DNA of 38,651 nt from DTYU01 sp040756575 (lineage in GTDB: Bacteria; Bacillota; Desulfotomaculia; Desulfotomaculales; Ammonificaceae), in NCBI GenBank assembly GCA_040756575.1, contig JBFLYP010000020.1, positions 1-38,651 on the forward strand. The letters run 5' to 3'. Positions 7,951 through 15,775 of this stretch are shown here, piece by piece (position 1 is the first letter of the stretch; each line of letters starts with the position of its first letter). Both the position numbers and the translations under genes were made by a program. The notes below the pieces were generated by a model, which saw nothing but the letters and a program-made list of their open reading frames with translations, was not told the DNA's origin and did not search any database.

Positions 7951-8938
7951 AGCACGGTTCGTGCCGGGGATAACCGGTTTGGGGGTTTATCTCCCGGAAC
8001 GGGTGTTGGCAAATTCCGAACTGGAGCGGCTGGTTGGCACCAGTAGTGCCTGGATTGTAGAGCGAACCGGGATCAGGGAAAGGCGCCTGGCCGCCCCAGA
8101 AGAGAGTACGTCCGATCTGGCCGTGAGAGCAGCCAGGGAGGCCCTCGACGCGGCGGGTTTGCTTCCCGAGGAAATTGAGCTGATTATTGTGGCTACGGCG
8201 ATGCCGGATATGCTTCTTCCGGCGACGGCCTGTCTCGTACAGAACCGCCTCGGGGCAAAATGGGCCGCGGCCTTCGACCTGGGGGCCGGTTGCAGTGGCT
8301 TTGTTTACGGGCTGGCGGTGGGATCTCAGTTTATCCGGACGGGTTGTTACCGGAACGTACTTGTAATCGGGGCCGATGTGTTTTCAAAAGCTGTGAACTG
8401 GGAAGACCGTAGGACCTGCGTCCTTTTCGGCGACGGTGCCGGGGCGGCGGTTTTGCAGCCGGTCGAGCCTCCCCGGGGGATCCTTGCGGTTTATCTCCGG
8501 GCGGACGGTTCAGGAGGCGACCTTTTAAAGCTGCCGGCAGGCGGCGCCCGCCTGCCCGCTTCTGTAGAGACGGTTCAGGCGGGACTTCATTATTTGACGA
8601 TGAACGGGCGGGAGGTTTTCAAGTTCGCCGTCCGGGCGATGGAAGAGGCCGCGGTGGAAGCGCTGCGCCGGGCAGGAATAAAACAGAAGGAAGTTGACTG
8701 CTTCATCCCGCACCAGGCGAATATTCGGATCATTGACGCTGTGGCCAAAAGGCTTTGTCTTCCACCGGAAAAGGTGTTCGTCAATGTTGATCGCTACGGT
8801 AATACCTCGGCGGCCTCCATTCCGATCGCGCTGTATGAAGCCGTTTCCAAAGGAAAGATCAAGCCCGGCAAAAGCCTGGTGCTGATGGTGGCTTTTGGGG
8901 CCGGTTTGACCTGGGGTGCGCTGGCGTTGCGGTACTAA
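7943..8938 (+). CDS. fabH: 3-oxoacyl-[ACP] synthase III FabH
   Basis: FabH condenses an acyl-CoA primer with malonyl-ACP, the first step of type II fatty-acid synthesis. The 331-residue product has the catalytic triad Cys117 (GAGCSGFVYG), His257 (HQANIRIID) and Asn287 (YGNTSAASIP), and begins ITGLGVYLPERVLAN as the family does. ATG at 7943 overlaps the plsX stop, with AAGGGAAGGGAA before it. The usual downstream fabK/fabD/fabG/acpP genes are missing; the next gene faces the other way and ends 8 bp away. Confidence 0.96.
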   Translation: MNEARFVPGITGLGVYLPERVLANSELERLVGTSSAWIVERTGIRERRLAAPEESTSDLAVRAAREALDAAGLLPEEIELIIVATAMPDMLLPATACLVQNRLGAKWAAAFDLGAGCSGFVYGLAVGSQFIRTGCYRNVLVIGADVFSKAVNWEDRRTCVLFGDGAGAAVLQPVEPPRGILAVYLRADGSGGDLLKLPAGGARLPASVETVQAGLHYLTMNGREVFKFAVRAMEEAAVEALRRAGIKQKEVDCFIPHQANIRIIDAVAKRLCLPPEKVFVNVDRYGNTSAASIPIALYEAVSKGKIKPGKSLVLMVAFGAGLTWGALALRY

Positions 8939-8946
8939 ATAATACT

Positions 8947-10629
8947 TCAAAACGACCGGGAGCGCAGGATGGAGAAGACCAGGGCCGCGCCTAACACTAT
9001 TCCCGCAACGAAACCGGCTTTTGCCAGCGGCAATCCCCAAAAGGTGTGGTATCCGTGACCCAAGAGGAAAGCGGAACCAGCGATCAAAGCAGCGAGAAGC
9101 ATACCGAGAACCAGGCGGTTAACCATGGCGTTGAGGCGGTGCATGATGCGGTCCATATCCGGGTTGACCGCCTTTACTCTTAGCTCGCCGCCGGCGGCCA
9201 GATCTAAAACCCGGTCCACACGGTCGGGCAGGCGGGTGAGGAGGCGGTGGTAATCTTCGAGGTGTTCGGACAGAAGTCTCTTGATCGCCGGCAGCCTGAA
9301 ACGGCGGGCCACCAGGCGTTTGGCCAGCGGACGGGCGATCTCCACGATGCTGAGTTCCGGGTCAAGCCGGGCAATCACGCCTTCCGCGGTAACCAGAGAC
9401 TTTATCAGCAAGGTCAACTGGGTGGGTACCCGGATGCGGTGCTTGAAGGCCACGGATAGTATATCCCGCATCGAGTCGGCCAGACTGACCCGGCTTAAAG
9501 GGATTTCGTAATACTTCTGGCGCAGGCCGTCAATATCCCGGTGCAGCGCGGTCCGGTCTACGTGTAGCGGGACCGCTCCCAGATTCTCCACGGCGCGCAT
9601 CACCCGGGGAGTGCTTCGCCGGACGAGCCCCAAAACCAGGTCCCCGATTTTCCCCCGTAACTCCTCGTCCACCCATCCCACGATCCCGAAGTCCATAAAC
9701 AGCACCCGGTTGTCAGGCAGGGCGGCCAGGTTGCCCGGATGGGGATCGCCGTGGAAAAAGCCATGGAGGAAGATCTGTTTCATCAGGGCATCGGCCAGGC
9801 GGCGGGCTACCAACCGCCGGTCAATTCCCTGGCGGAGAAGCTCGTCGGGGTTAGTCAGCTTGACTCCTGCGACATCTTCCATCACCAGCACCTTCCGGGT
9901 TGTATAGTCCCAGTATACCGCCGGAAAGTAGACGGTGCTGTCGCCGCTGAAGTGGCGGCGGAAGGTTTCTGCGTGGCGCCCCTCCGCTGTGAAATCAACT
10001 TCTTCCCGCAGGATTTTATCAAACTCGGTCACCATTTCTTCAAAAGAGTAAAGCTCGCGCCACGGCCCGTGCCGGTCCAAAAACCTGCCGACGTCGTAGA
10101 GGATCTCCACGTCTGTAGCGAGGATTTTCTCGATCCCCGGCCGCTGGACCTTCACGACCACCGGGGTGCCGTCACGTAAAGTACCCCGGTGGACCTGGCC
10201 GATGGAGGCGGCGGCCAATGGGTTGGTTTCGAAATCGGCGAAGATCTCTTCCAGGGAAAGGCCCAATTCCATGCGGATGCGTTCCCGAACCTCCGCAAAG
10301 GAGAAGGGAGGCACCTGATCCTGGAGCCTTTCGAGTTCGGCGATGTACCCGGGTGGAAGGAGGTCGGCACGGGTGGAAAGCACCTGCCCTAACTTGATGA
10401 ATGTCGGGCCCAACTCTTCGAGGGCAAGGCGGAGCCGCCCGGGAGGCGAAAGCTTTTCTTTGACCCGCTGCTCAGCTTCCGGTGCAGCTTTCAGGCGGCG
10501 CCGGAGGCTCAAAAACTCGGTTAAGCCTAATTGGTGTACCAGGTAACTAAAGCCGTGTCGCACCAGTATGTTGGCTATCTCCCGGTAACGCGCAAAATGT
10601 TTGTACCGCTTGCGCAGGTGGAACTGCAT
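8947..10629 (-). CDS. ubiB: AarF/UbiB (ABC1/ADCK) family atypical kinase
   Basis: A 560-residue membrane-associated atypical kinase/ATPase of the UbiB family, which supports isoprenoid-lipid or quinone metabolism. Visible motifs are KLGQ (79-82) with LSTRADLLP, the Ala-rich loop AAASIGQVHRG, Lys160 in VVVKVQRPG, HGDPHPGN (293-300) and the metal-binding DFG (313-315). Two hydrophobic helices close the C-terminus (about 500-555), as is typical. It lies downstream of, and on the same strand as, the phasin-like gene, and converges with fabH. Two fragments of a second copy lie at 151-275 and 1655-1850. The symbol is by family; a ubiquinone role is not implied in a Firmicute. Confidence 0.92.
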   Translation of the reverse strand: MQFHLRKRYKHFARYREIANILVRHGFSYLVHQLGLTEFLSLRRRLKAAPEAEQRVKEKLSPPGRLRLALEELGPTFIKLGQVLSTRADLLPPGYIAELERLQDQVPPFSFAEVRERIRMELGLSLEEIFADFETNPLAAASIGQVHRGTLRDGTPVVVKVQRPGIEKILATDVEILYDVGRFLDRHGPWRELYSFEEMVTEFDKILREEVDFTAEGRHAETFRRHFSGDSTVYFPAVYWDYTTRKVLVMEDVAGVKLTNPDELLRQGIDRRLVARRLADALMKQIFLHGFFHGDPHPGNLAALPDNRVLFMDFGIVGWVDEELRGKIGDLVLGLVRRSTPRVMRAVENLGAVPLHVDRTALHRDIDGLRQKYYEIPLSRVSLADSMRDILSVAFKHRIRVPTQLTLLIKSLVTAEGVIARLDPELSIVEIARPLAKRLVARRFRLPAIKRLLSEHLEDYHRLLTRLPDRVDRVLDLAAGGELRVKAVNPDMDRIMHRLNAMVNRLVLGMLLAALIAGSAFLLGHGYHTFWGLPLAKAGFVAGIVLGAALVFSILRSRSF

Positions 10630-10866
10630 ACCGATCTTCTCCGGCGGCTGCTAAGTTTTGCTCTATTTATTGTTTCACACCGGTAGTGAGAAAACCTCTG
10701 AGGATTCGCGGGGCGGTTAAAAGGTTTACGGGACCGCGTCCAAAGGGGTTGGCCTCGGAAAGGAAAAATGCACCCGCACCGGCACCATTATCCGGCAAAA
10801 AGAGCCCTTTTCGTTCGGCGCCTGGATTTTGGCGCCGGCGCGGACCCGCGGGGAAGGCGACCGGTG

Positions 10867-11166
10867 CTACTCTTGAGCGAGTCTTTCTTCCAGGCGCGCG
10901 ATTCTTGCCTTCAGTTCTTCTATTTCCGCCCTGGTTACCAGGTCCGGGCTCTCCTTCTGCTGGTGGATTTCCCGGCAGAGCCCGCTTAAAAGGTCGGCCT
11001 TCTTCTGCTCTCCTTTGGCAGCCAGTTCCCGGAGGAGATTGCGCATCTCTTCCCGCTTTGTTTCCCCTTTTTCCGTCAGCCGCCGGATGGCGCCCTCCGT
11101 CCTTTCGGCAACCAGCGCCAGCGTCCCGATGCCTACCATCGCAAGTCTTTCAGCCGTTTTCAACAT
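10867..11166 (-). CDS. Phasin-family-like protein
   Basis: A 99-residue helical, highly charged protein. It opens with a hydrophobic helix (AERLAMVGIGTLALVAERTEGAI) and continues as an amphipathic helix ending in a coiled coil (AEIEELKARIARLEERLA), the layout of the small phasin/poly(3-hydroxyalkanoate)-granule-associated-like family common in Clostridia. GAGAGGG precedes the ATG. It is the upstream neighbour of the AarF/UbiB gene, separated by 237 bp. No polyhydroxyalkanoate synthase is present here, so a granule role should not be assumed. Confidence 0.7.
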   Translation of the reverse strand: MLKTAERLAMVGIGTLALVAERTEGAIRRLTEKGETKREEMRNLLRELAAKGEQKKADLLSGLCREIHQQKESPDLVTRAEIEELKARIARLEERLAQE

Positions 11167-11254
11167 TGCTTTTCCCTCTCTTTTACCCTCCGATGTTTTG
11201 AAAAAATAGGAATAATTAACAGGTTTGTTGTTCTTTTGCGTTGTTTACATAACA

Positions 11255-11263
11255 ATTATAACA
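11255..11263 (-). promoter_or_regulatory. Extended -10 promoter element for the phasin-like gene
   Basis: On the minus strand the sequence reads TGTTATAAT, an extended -10 with a perfect TATAAT, about 90 bases before the phasin-like ATG. No convincing -35 hexamer is seen, which is acceptable for extended -10 promoters. Confidence 0.45.
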
Positions 11264-11323
11264 CATCCGCTCGCCGCCGGGCCACAGTTAGGGTAACGGT
11301 ATCAAATAAAATTATGCATACCC

Positions 11324-11362
11324 CTGGGGGGTTGGCACCCAGAAGGACGGTTTGCAAAGCTG
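11324..11362 (+). promoter_or_regulatory. Degenerate third copy of the TetR-type promoter block
   Basis: CTGGGGGGTTGGCACCCAG followed by AGAAGGACGGTTTGC resembles the promoter B core (GAGGGGTTGACACCTC, AGAAAACGGTTTGC). TTGGCA (11332-11337) and AAAGCT (11356-11361) keep the 18-bp spacing, and the palindrome arms differ but still pair (CTGGG with CCCAG). The downstream AGTACAAAGATTA block is missing. It may be a relic, or an operator within the 376-bp gap before the MarR gene. Confidence 0.35.
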
Positions 11363-11485
11363 GGCAGCCGCCGGGTAACCGGGGGCACATAAAACGTCAG
11401 GTCTGGGGAATGCACTTAGCGCTTCCGTCTTATTAAGCCTACTTTATAATTCTTCTGTAAAGTATTTTGTGATTCCATTTTATAC

Positions 11486-11514
11486 TTGACAACGAGAAAT
11501 TTTAATTGAAGAAT
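11486..11514 (+). promoter_or_regulatory. Promoter of the MarR efflux operon
   Basis: A perfect TTGACA (11486-11491) is followed after 17 bp by AAGAAT (11509-11514), four of six matches to the -10 consensus. The surrounding 100 bp are much richer in A and T than the coding DNA on both sides. The start codon of the MarR gene follows about 40 bases later. Confidence 0.55.
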
Positions 11515-11554
11515 AATAAATTAGTTAAATGATTTAAATAGTTTGGGGAATAAG

Positions 11555-12043
11555 ATGGATAAGCTTCAGACGTGCCAGGAAAAGACGGAGGAGGTAATGA
11601 GGCTTTTTGCCCGCCGCCTATTGAGGGAGTTGGTTGGGCCCGGGGAACCAGGCTCCAGACGGCGCTCCTGCTCTCCCGGGGACCAACGGTTGCCGGTTCA
11701 TGCCGCGCTGGGCGGAGGGCCGCATTATTTTTTGCGGGCGCTCAGCCGCGGCCGGGCCACCGTGTCGGAGGTGGCGGCGGAGCTCGGGGTGACCCTGGCG
11801 GCGGTGACAGCCTTAGCGAATAAGCTTGTGCGGACGGGTTGGGTCGGCCGTTACCGTGATGAGCGGGACCGGCGTGTCGTCTGGCTGGAACTGACGCCGG
11901 AGGGCAGGGAAGTACTTGCGCGGGCGCAGGCGGCACGGCGGGAAGTTTTTAAGCGGTATTTCGGGTGCCTCTCTGGAGAAGAGGTGGACGCCCTTTGCCA
12001 GATGATGAAGAAAGTGCTCGCAGAGCTTCAGCAAGAGCTTTAG
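11555..12043 (+). CDS. MarR-family transcriptional regulator
   Basis: A 162-residue winged-helix regulator. The DNA-binding region is complete: TVSEVAAELGVTLAAVTALANKLVRTGWVGRYRDERDRRVVWLELT, with the wing Asp-Glu-Arg-Asp-Arg-Arg typical of MarR. The stretch before it (about residues 30-60, rich in Gly, Pro and Arg) is less usual. ATG at 11555 is preferred to the in-frame TTG at 11543 because GGGGA lies 6 bases before it. It heads an operon of two adaptors and two exporters, 14 bp before the first adaptor, and most likely represses it until a substrate binds. Confidence 0.88.
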   Translation: MDKLQTCQEKTEEVMRLFARRLLRELVGPGEPGSRRRSCSPGDQRLPVHAALGGGPHYFLRALSRGRATVSEVAAELGVTLAAVTALANKLVRTGWVGRYRDERDRRVVWLELTPEGREVLARAQAARREVFKRYFGCLSGEEVDALCQMMKKVLAELQQEL

Positions 12044-12057
12044 AGGGGAGAAAAAGG

Positions 12058-13296
12058 ATGAGCCGGGGAAGGTTTTTGCTGCAGAGCAGCAGGTGGGTAC
12101 CCAAAGGGGTTTTATGGCTAACGCTGGTCTTGCTTGCCTTGACGAGTGCCGGCTGCCGGTCCGACCGGGCGGAGAAGAAAGCGCCGGTTCCGGTGACCGT
12201 GGTAAAGGCGGCGGCAGGCCGGCTGGACCGGAGCGAACGGCTTAGCGGCAAGGTGATGGCTGGAGAGGAAGTAACGCTCGCGCCCAAGATCGCCGGTAAG
12301 GTGGGGGCGGTGCTGGTAGATGTGGGGCAGGAGGTAAAGGCCGGGCAGGTGCTCCTGCGCCTTGATGCGCCGGAGATCGAGGCGGCGGTACAGCAGGCGG
12401 AGGCCGCGGTCAGGGTGGCCGAGGCCGGGCTGAACCAAGCCGCCCTTGGGGTAGAAAGGGCAAAAGCCGCACTCGAGCAGGCACAGGAGGGCTACCGGTT
12501 GGCCGAGGCTAACTACGAGCGGGGGAAGGTGCTTCTGGAACAGGAAGCGATCTCGCAAGCGGATTTCGAGACTCGCTTTGAGCAGCCTTACATAACTGCT
12601 GCCGGGGCTTTGAAGACGGCGGAGGCGGGTTACAGGCAGGCGGTGGACCAAAAAGAGAACCTTGCCCCTGCGCAGCTCGCACAGGCCCAGGCAGCTCTAT
12701 TAGCAGCGCGAACAAACCGGGCCAACACAGTGGTAACCGCCCCGATTAGCGGTATGGTGGCTTCGCGCAATGTCGATCCGGGAGAGCTTGCTTCACCCCA
12801 GGCACCGGCGCTGACCATCGTAGCGATCGACCCGGTTTTGGCAGAGATCGGGGCTGCGGAAGAGCAGATTAGCGGGATAGAGGTGGGGCAAGAGGTTAAG
12901 GTGTTTATTCCGGCGGCGCGGGCCGCGCCTTTTAGCGGGAAGATAAAAAGCATCAGCCCTGCGCCTGACCCGCGGTCGAAAGCTTACACGGTCAGGGTTA
13001 CGGTCCCCAATCCCGCCCACCTGATTAAACCCGGAATGTTTGCGGAGGTTGCCCTCGGAGCCGGTGCGGCAGCGGTGCTTGTTCCCCGGGACGCGGTGGT
13101 TATGCGGAACAGTACCCCTGTGCTCTTTATGGTTCAAGGGAACAAAGCCGTCCTTCGCAGGGTGGAAACCGGTGCGTCCGACGGACGGAACATCGAGGTC
13201 AGAAAAGGACTGAAGCCGGGGGAAAGGGTGGTTGTTTCGGGGCAGGAGAGGCTCGTTAGCGGCACTCCCGTGACGGTGGTCGGAGATAATTGGTGA
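12058..13296 (+). CDS. HlyD/AcrA-type efflux adaptor, probable lipoprotein
   Basis: A 412-residue periplasmic-adaptor/membrane-fusion protein. It has a hydrophobic N-terminus ending in SAGC (Cys33), a plausible but atypical lipobox (Ser at -3). Then comes the split lipoyl domain (MAGEEVTLAPKIAGKVGAVLV ... TVVTAPISGMVASRNVDPG), a long alanine/glutamate-rich helical hairpin between them (about residues 110-220), a beta-barrel (EIGAAEEQISGIEVGQEV) and a membrane-proximal domain ending in VLVPRDAVV. ATG at 12058 follows GGGGAGAAAAAGG. The relatively long hairpin resembles RND adaptors, though its neighbours are MFS pumps. Confidence 0.87.
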   Translation: MSRGRFLLQSSRWVPKGVLWLTLVLLALTSAGCRSDRAEKKAPVPVTVVKAAAGRLDRSERLSGKVMAGEEVTLAPKIAGKVGAVLVDVGQEVKAGQVLLRLDAPEIEAAVQQAEAAVRVAEAGLNQAALGVERAKAALEQAQEGYRLAEANYERGKVLLEQEAISQADFETRFEQPYITAAGALKTAEAGYRQAVDQKENLAPAQLAQAQAALLAARTNRANTVVTAPISGMVASRNVDPGELASPQAPALTIVAIDPVLAEIGAAEEQISGIEVGQEVKVFIPAARAAPFSGKIKSISPAPDPRSKAYTVRVTVPNPAHLIKPGMFAEVALGAGAAAVLVPRDAVVMRNSTPVLFMVQGNKAVLRRVETGASDGRNIEVRKGLKPGERVVVSGQERLVSGTPVTVVGDNW

Positions 13297-13323
13297 GGAC
13301 GGGAAAGTGGGGGAGGAGAGGTT

Positions 13324-13986
13324 ATGGCCGGACCGAAAAAGGCGTTTTTTGCGGTTTTGGTATTATTCATACTTAGCCTTGCGGGGGTAACCTTTTATTA
13401 CTGGTATGAAAATGCCTATTACGTAAAGACTGAGGATGCGTACATAGACGGAACCGTTCTCAAAGTCGGCCCCCAGTTGGCGGGAAGGATCCTGGAAGTG
13501 CGGGTCCGTGAGGGAGACCAGGTGGAGGCCGGCGAGGTGTTGGCCCGGATCGATGACGCTGCCCTCTCGCCCGGGGGAAATACGGACCTGACGCTTGTCC
13601 GGGCGCCGGTGGCCGGGAAGGTGCTAAAGATTCTGGGACATGCCGGCGAGGTAGTAACACCCGGCCAGCCGGTGGTGATGCTGGCTGATTTGCGGAGCGT
13701 CTACCTTACGGTGAACGTGGAGGAAAAGAAGATTGCCAAGGTGAAGCCGGGCCAGCAGGTAAGCTTCACGGTGGATGGCATCCCTGGCAGGGAGTTTACG
13801 GGCCGAGTCGCTGAGGTTACTGACGCGGTGGCCGCTACCTTTTCTCTCCTCCCAACGCGAAGCACGAGCGGGAGCTTCGTTAAGGTGAGTCAGCGGATAC
13901 CGGTTAAGGTCGTGATCGAAAACGGGAACGGCGCACCCTTCCGTCTCGGCCAGAGCGCGGTGGTGCGCATCCACCTCCGGGGGTAG
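13324..13986 (+). CDS. EmrA/HlyD-type efflux adaptor with no helical hairpin
   Basis: A 220-residue adaptor with one N-terminal transmembrane helix (residues 7-27), then YYVKTEDAYIDGTVLKVGPQLAGRI, the classic EmrA opening. The two lipoyl halves are joined almost directly (ARIDDAALSPGGNTDLTLVRAPVAGKV) with no long coiled-coil hairpin, so the protein is about half the length of EmrA. A beta-barrel follows (VYLTVNVEEKKIAKVKPGQ). GGGGAGGAGAGG precedes the ATG. It probably works with one of the two DHA2 transporters immediately downstream; short hairpin-less adaptors fit a cell with no outer membrane. Confidence 0.87.
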   Translation: MAGPKKAFFAVLVLFILSLAGVTFYYWYENAYYVKTEDAYIDGTVLKVGPQLAGRILEVRVREGDQVEAGEVLARIDDAALSPGGNTDLTLVRAPVAGKVLKILGHAGEVVTPGQPVVMLADLRSVYLTVNVEEKKIAKVKPGQQVSFTVDGIPGREFTGRVAEVTDAVAATFSLLPTRSTSGSFVKVSQRIPVKVVIENGNGAPFRLGQSAVVRIHLRG

Positions 13987-13993
13987 CGGGGCA

Positions 13994-15595
13994 GTGCAGC
14001 AGGAAGAGGCGCATATTCCCTGGTTATCTTTGAGTGTCCTGGTTCTCGGCGGCTTTATGGCGCTGCTGCAGGCCAGTGCGGTCAATGTGGCCATCCCCCG
14101 GCTTATGGCCGTCTTTAACACCTCCACCGACGAGATCCAGTGGGTGCTGACGGCCTATATGCTGGTCTCGGGGGTGGTCATACCCGTCTCGGGATATTTA
14201 GGTGACCGCTTCGGTTACAAGCGCATCTATCTCCTGGCCTTGTGTCTCTTTATGATCGGCTCGGGTCTGGCCGGGTTTTCCTGGAATATCAGGTCCCTCA
14301 TTGCCGCCCGTGTGGTACAGGCTATCGGCGGCGGGATGATTATGCCCGTTAGCATGGCGCTCCTTTACCGGATGGTGCCGGTGCAGAAGATCGGTCTGGC
14401 TATGGGCACCCTCGGCCTGGCCTTCGTTTTAGGCCCGGCCGTCGGCCCAACGGTCGGCGGGTATATTGTGGACTACCTGGGCTGGCGGCTGATCTTCTAT
14501 CTGAATCTGCCGGTTGGGCTCATCGCCCTGCCGCTGATTGTTTTGCTGCTACCGCCTACTCCGCGGCAGGAAGGGCTCCGGTTAGACTTTCCCGGGTTTG
14601 CCCTATCCGTGGCCGGATGCTTCTGCCTGTTACTCGCTCTCTCCAAGGGGGCCGACTGGGGCTGGGGTTCGCAGGCGATCGTGACCCTGTTTATCGCGGC
14701 CCTTTTCTCCTTGGCGCTCTTTGTTCTCTGGGAACTGATGGCGCCTAAGCCGATGCTCGACGTGCGGCTCTTCACCAACCCCGTGCTTACGGCGAGCACC
14801 CTGGCAACGGGCTTGTCCTCGGTCGCCCTCTTCGGGGGGGTTTTTCTGGTGCCGCTTTTCACCCAGACCGTGCAAGGTTACTCACCCCTGCAAACGGGCC
14901 TGATCCTGCTGCCGGCGGCTTTGGTCTCGGCGCTGGTCATGCCCGTCGCCGGCAGGCTCTTTGATCGCGTGGGATCGATCCCCCTGGGGCTGGCTGGTCT
15001 GACCATTGTCACGGTGATAACCTACCTCCTCCACGCCCTGACGCTGGATACGCCGATGCGCCACCTGCAATACCTCCTGGTTATTCGCAGCGCCGGCCTC
15101 GGCCTCTGTATGATGCCGATTGCCACGGCAGGGATGAACACCGTACCAAAGGCCCTGGTAGGCCAGGCATCGGCGCTGACCAATACCGTCCGCCAGATTG
15201 CGGCCTCCTTCGGCATCGCCTATATGACGCATATCCTGGTTACCCGCCAGGCCCTTCACGCCGCGTGGCTGAGCGAGGCGATCGCCATCGGGTCGCCGTC
15301 GGCCCTGGTGGTGCAGCAGTTGAGCACCCTTACCGGAGCGGGGAGCGGCGGACAGGCCGCCGCGCTTGCGGCCGTCGGCGGGCTGGTGCAACGGCAGGCC
15401 GTGGTGGCCGGGATGGGGGATACCTTTTTAGTGGCGTCTATCCTGGCGGCGGCCACCATCCCTTTTATCTTTTTCTTGGGGAAGCGGCAGGTGGAGTCTA
15501 CCCGGCGGCGGGAGGAGGAAAAATGGCGCGCGCGTCGGGCCCAGACCCCGTCGGAAACGGGTAATCCGGTAACGGATACGGGGATGAACGGATAG
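13994..15595 (+). CDS. DHA2-family MFS exporter, first of a tandem pair (EmrB type)
   Basis: A 533-residue, 14-helix drug:proton antiporter. Family signs include VNVAIPRLM in helix 1, GYLGDRFGYKRIY in loop 2-3, GPAVGPTVGGYIVDYLGWR (motif C) in helix 5, and the conserved GYSPLQTGLILLPAAL. The GTG start lies 8 bp after the adaptor's stop; the upstream GCGGGG is a modest ribosome site. It is clearly a paralogue of the next gene, with long identical stretches around helices 5 and 9. The paired adaptor upstream suggests EmrAB-like export, adapted to a monoderm envelope. Confidence 0.93.
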   Translation: MQQEEAHIPWLSLSVLVLGGFMALLQASAVNVAIPRLMAVFNTSTDEIQWVLTAYMLVSGVVIPVSGYLGDRFGYKRIYLLALCLFMIGSGLAGFSWNIRSLIAARVVQAIGGGMIMPVSMALLYRMVPVQKIGLAMGTLGLAFVLGPAVGPTVGGYIVDYLGWRLIFYLNLPVGLIALPLIVLLLPPTPRQEGLRLDFPGFALSVAGCFCLLLALSKGADWGWGSQAIVTLFIAALFSLALFVLWELMAPKPMLDVRLFTNPVLTASTLATGLSSVALFGGVFLVPLFTQTVQGYSPLQTGLILLPAALVSALVMPVAGRLFDRVGSIPLGLAGLTIVTVITYLLHALTLDTPMRHLQYLLVIRSAGLGLCMMPIATAGMNTVPKALVGQASALTNTVRQIAASFGIAYMTHILVTRQALHAAWLSEAIAIGSPSALVVQQLSTLTGAGSGGQAAALAAVGGLVQRQAVVAGMGDTFLVASILAAATIPFIFFLGKRQVESTRRREEEKWRARRAQTPSETGNPVTDTGMNG

Positions 15596-15602
15596 AAGAT
15601 TC

Positions 15603-15630
15603 GGCCGGCGTAAAAAGAGGGCCGGCCTTT
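15603..15630 (+). terminator. Hairpin between the tandem transporters
   Basis: GGCCGGC (15603-15609) pairs with GCCGGCC (15621-15627) over a loop of 11 bases, followed only by TTTG. The short T run makes full termination doubtful; it may tune expression of the second transporter. Confidence 0.4.
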
Positions 15631-15775
15631 GCGACCAGAGAGGGTTTTATTTTTTATAAGGTTTTTTGCATTAGGGTTATTTCACGGGTGCCAGTAAACG
15701 TGGTTATAGAGGACGCCAATGCCTCGCTCTTGAAAGGATAACCGCGGCGGTGGAATTTTTATTCGGGGTGAAACG

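Noticed and set aside
10819..10838. GGCGCC inverted pair as a terminator of the phasin-like gene
   Set aside because: The six-base pair lacks a T run on either strand.
10686..11201. A 171-codon plus-strand frame opposite the phasin-like gene
   Set aside because: It is low-complexity, rich in Pro, Arg and Ser, and antisense to a gene with better composition and ribosome site.
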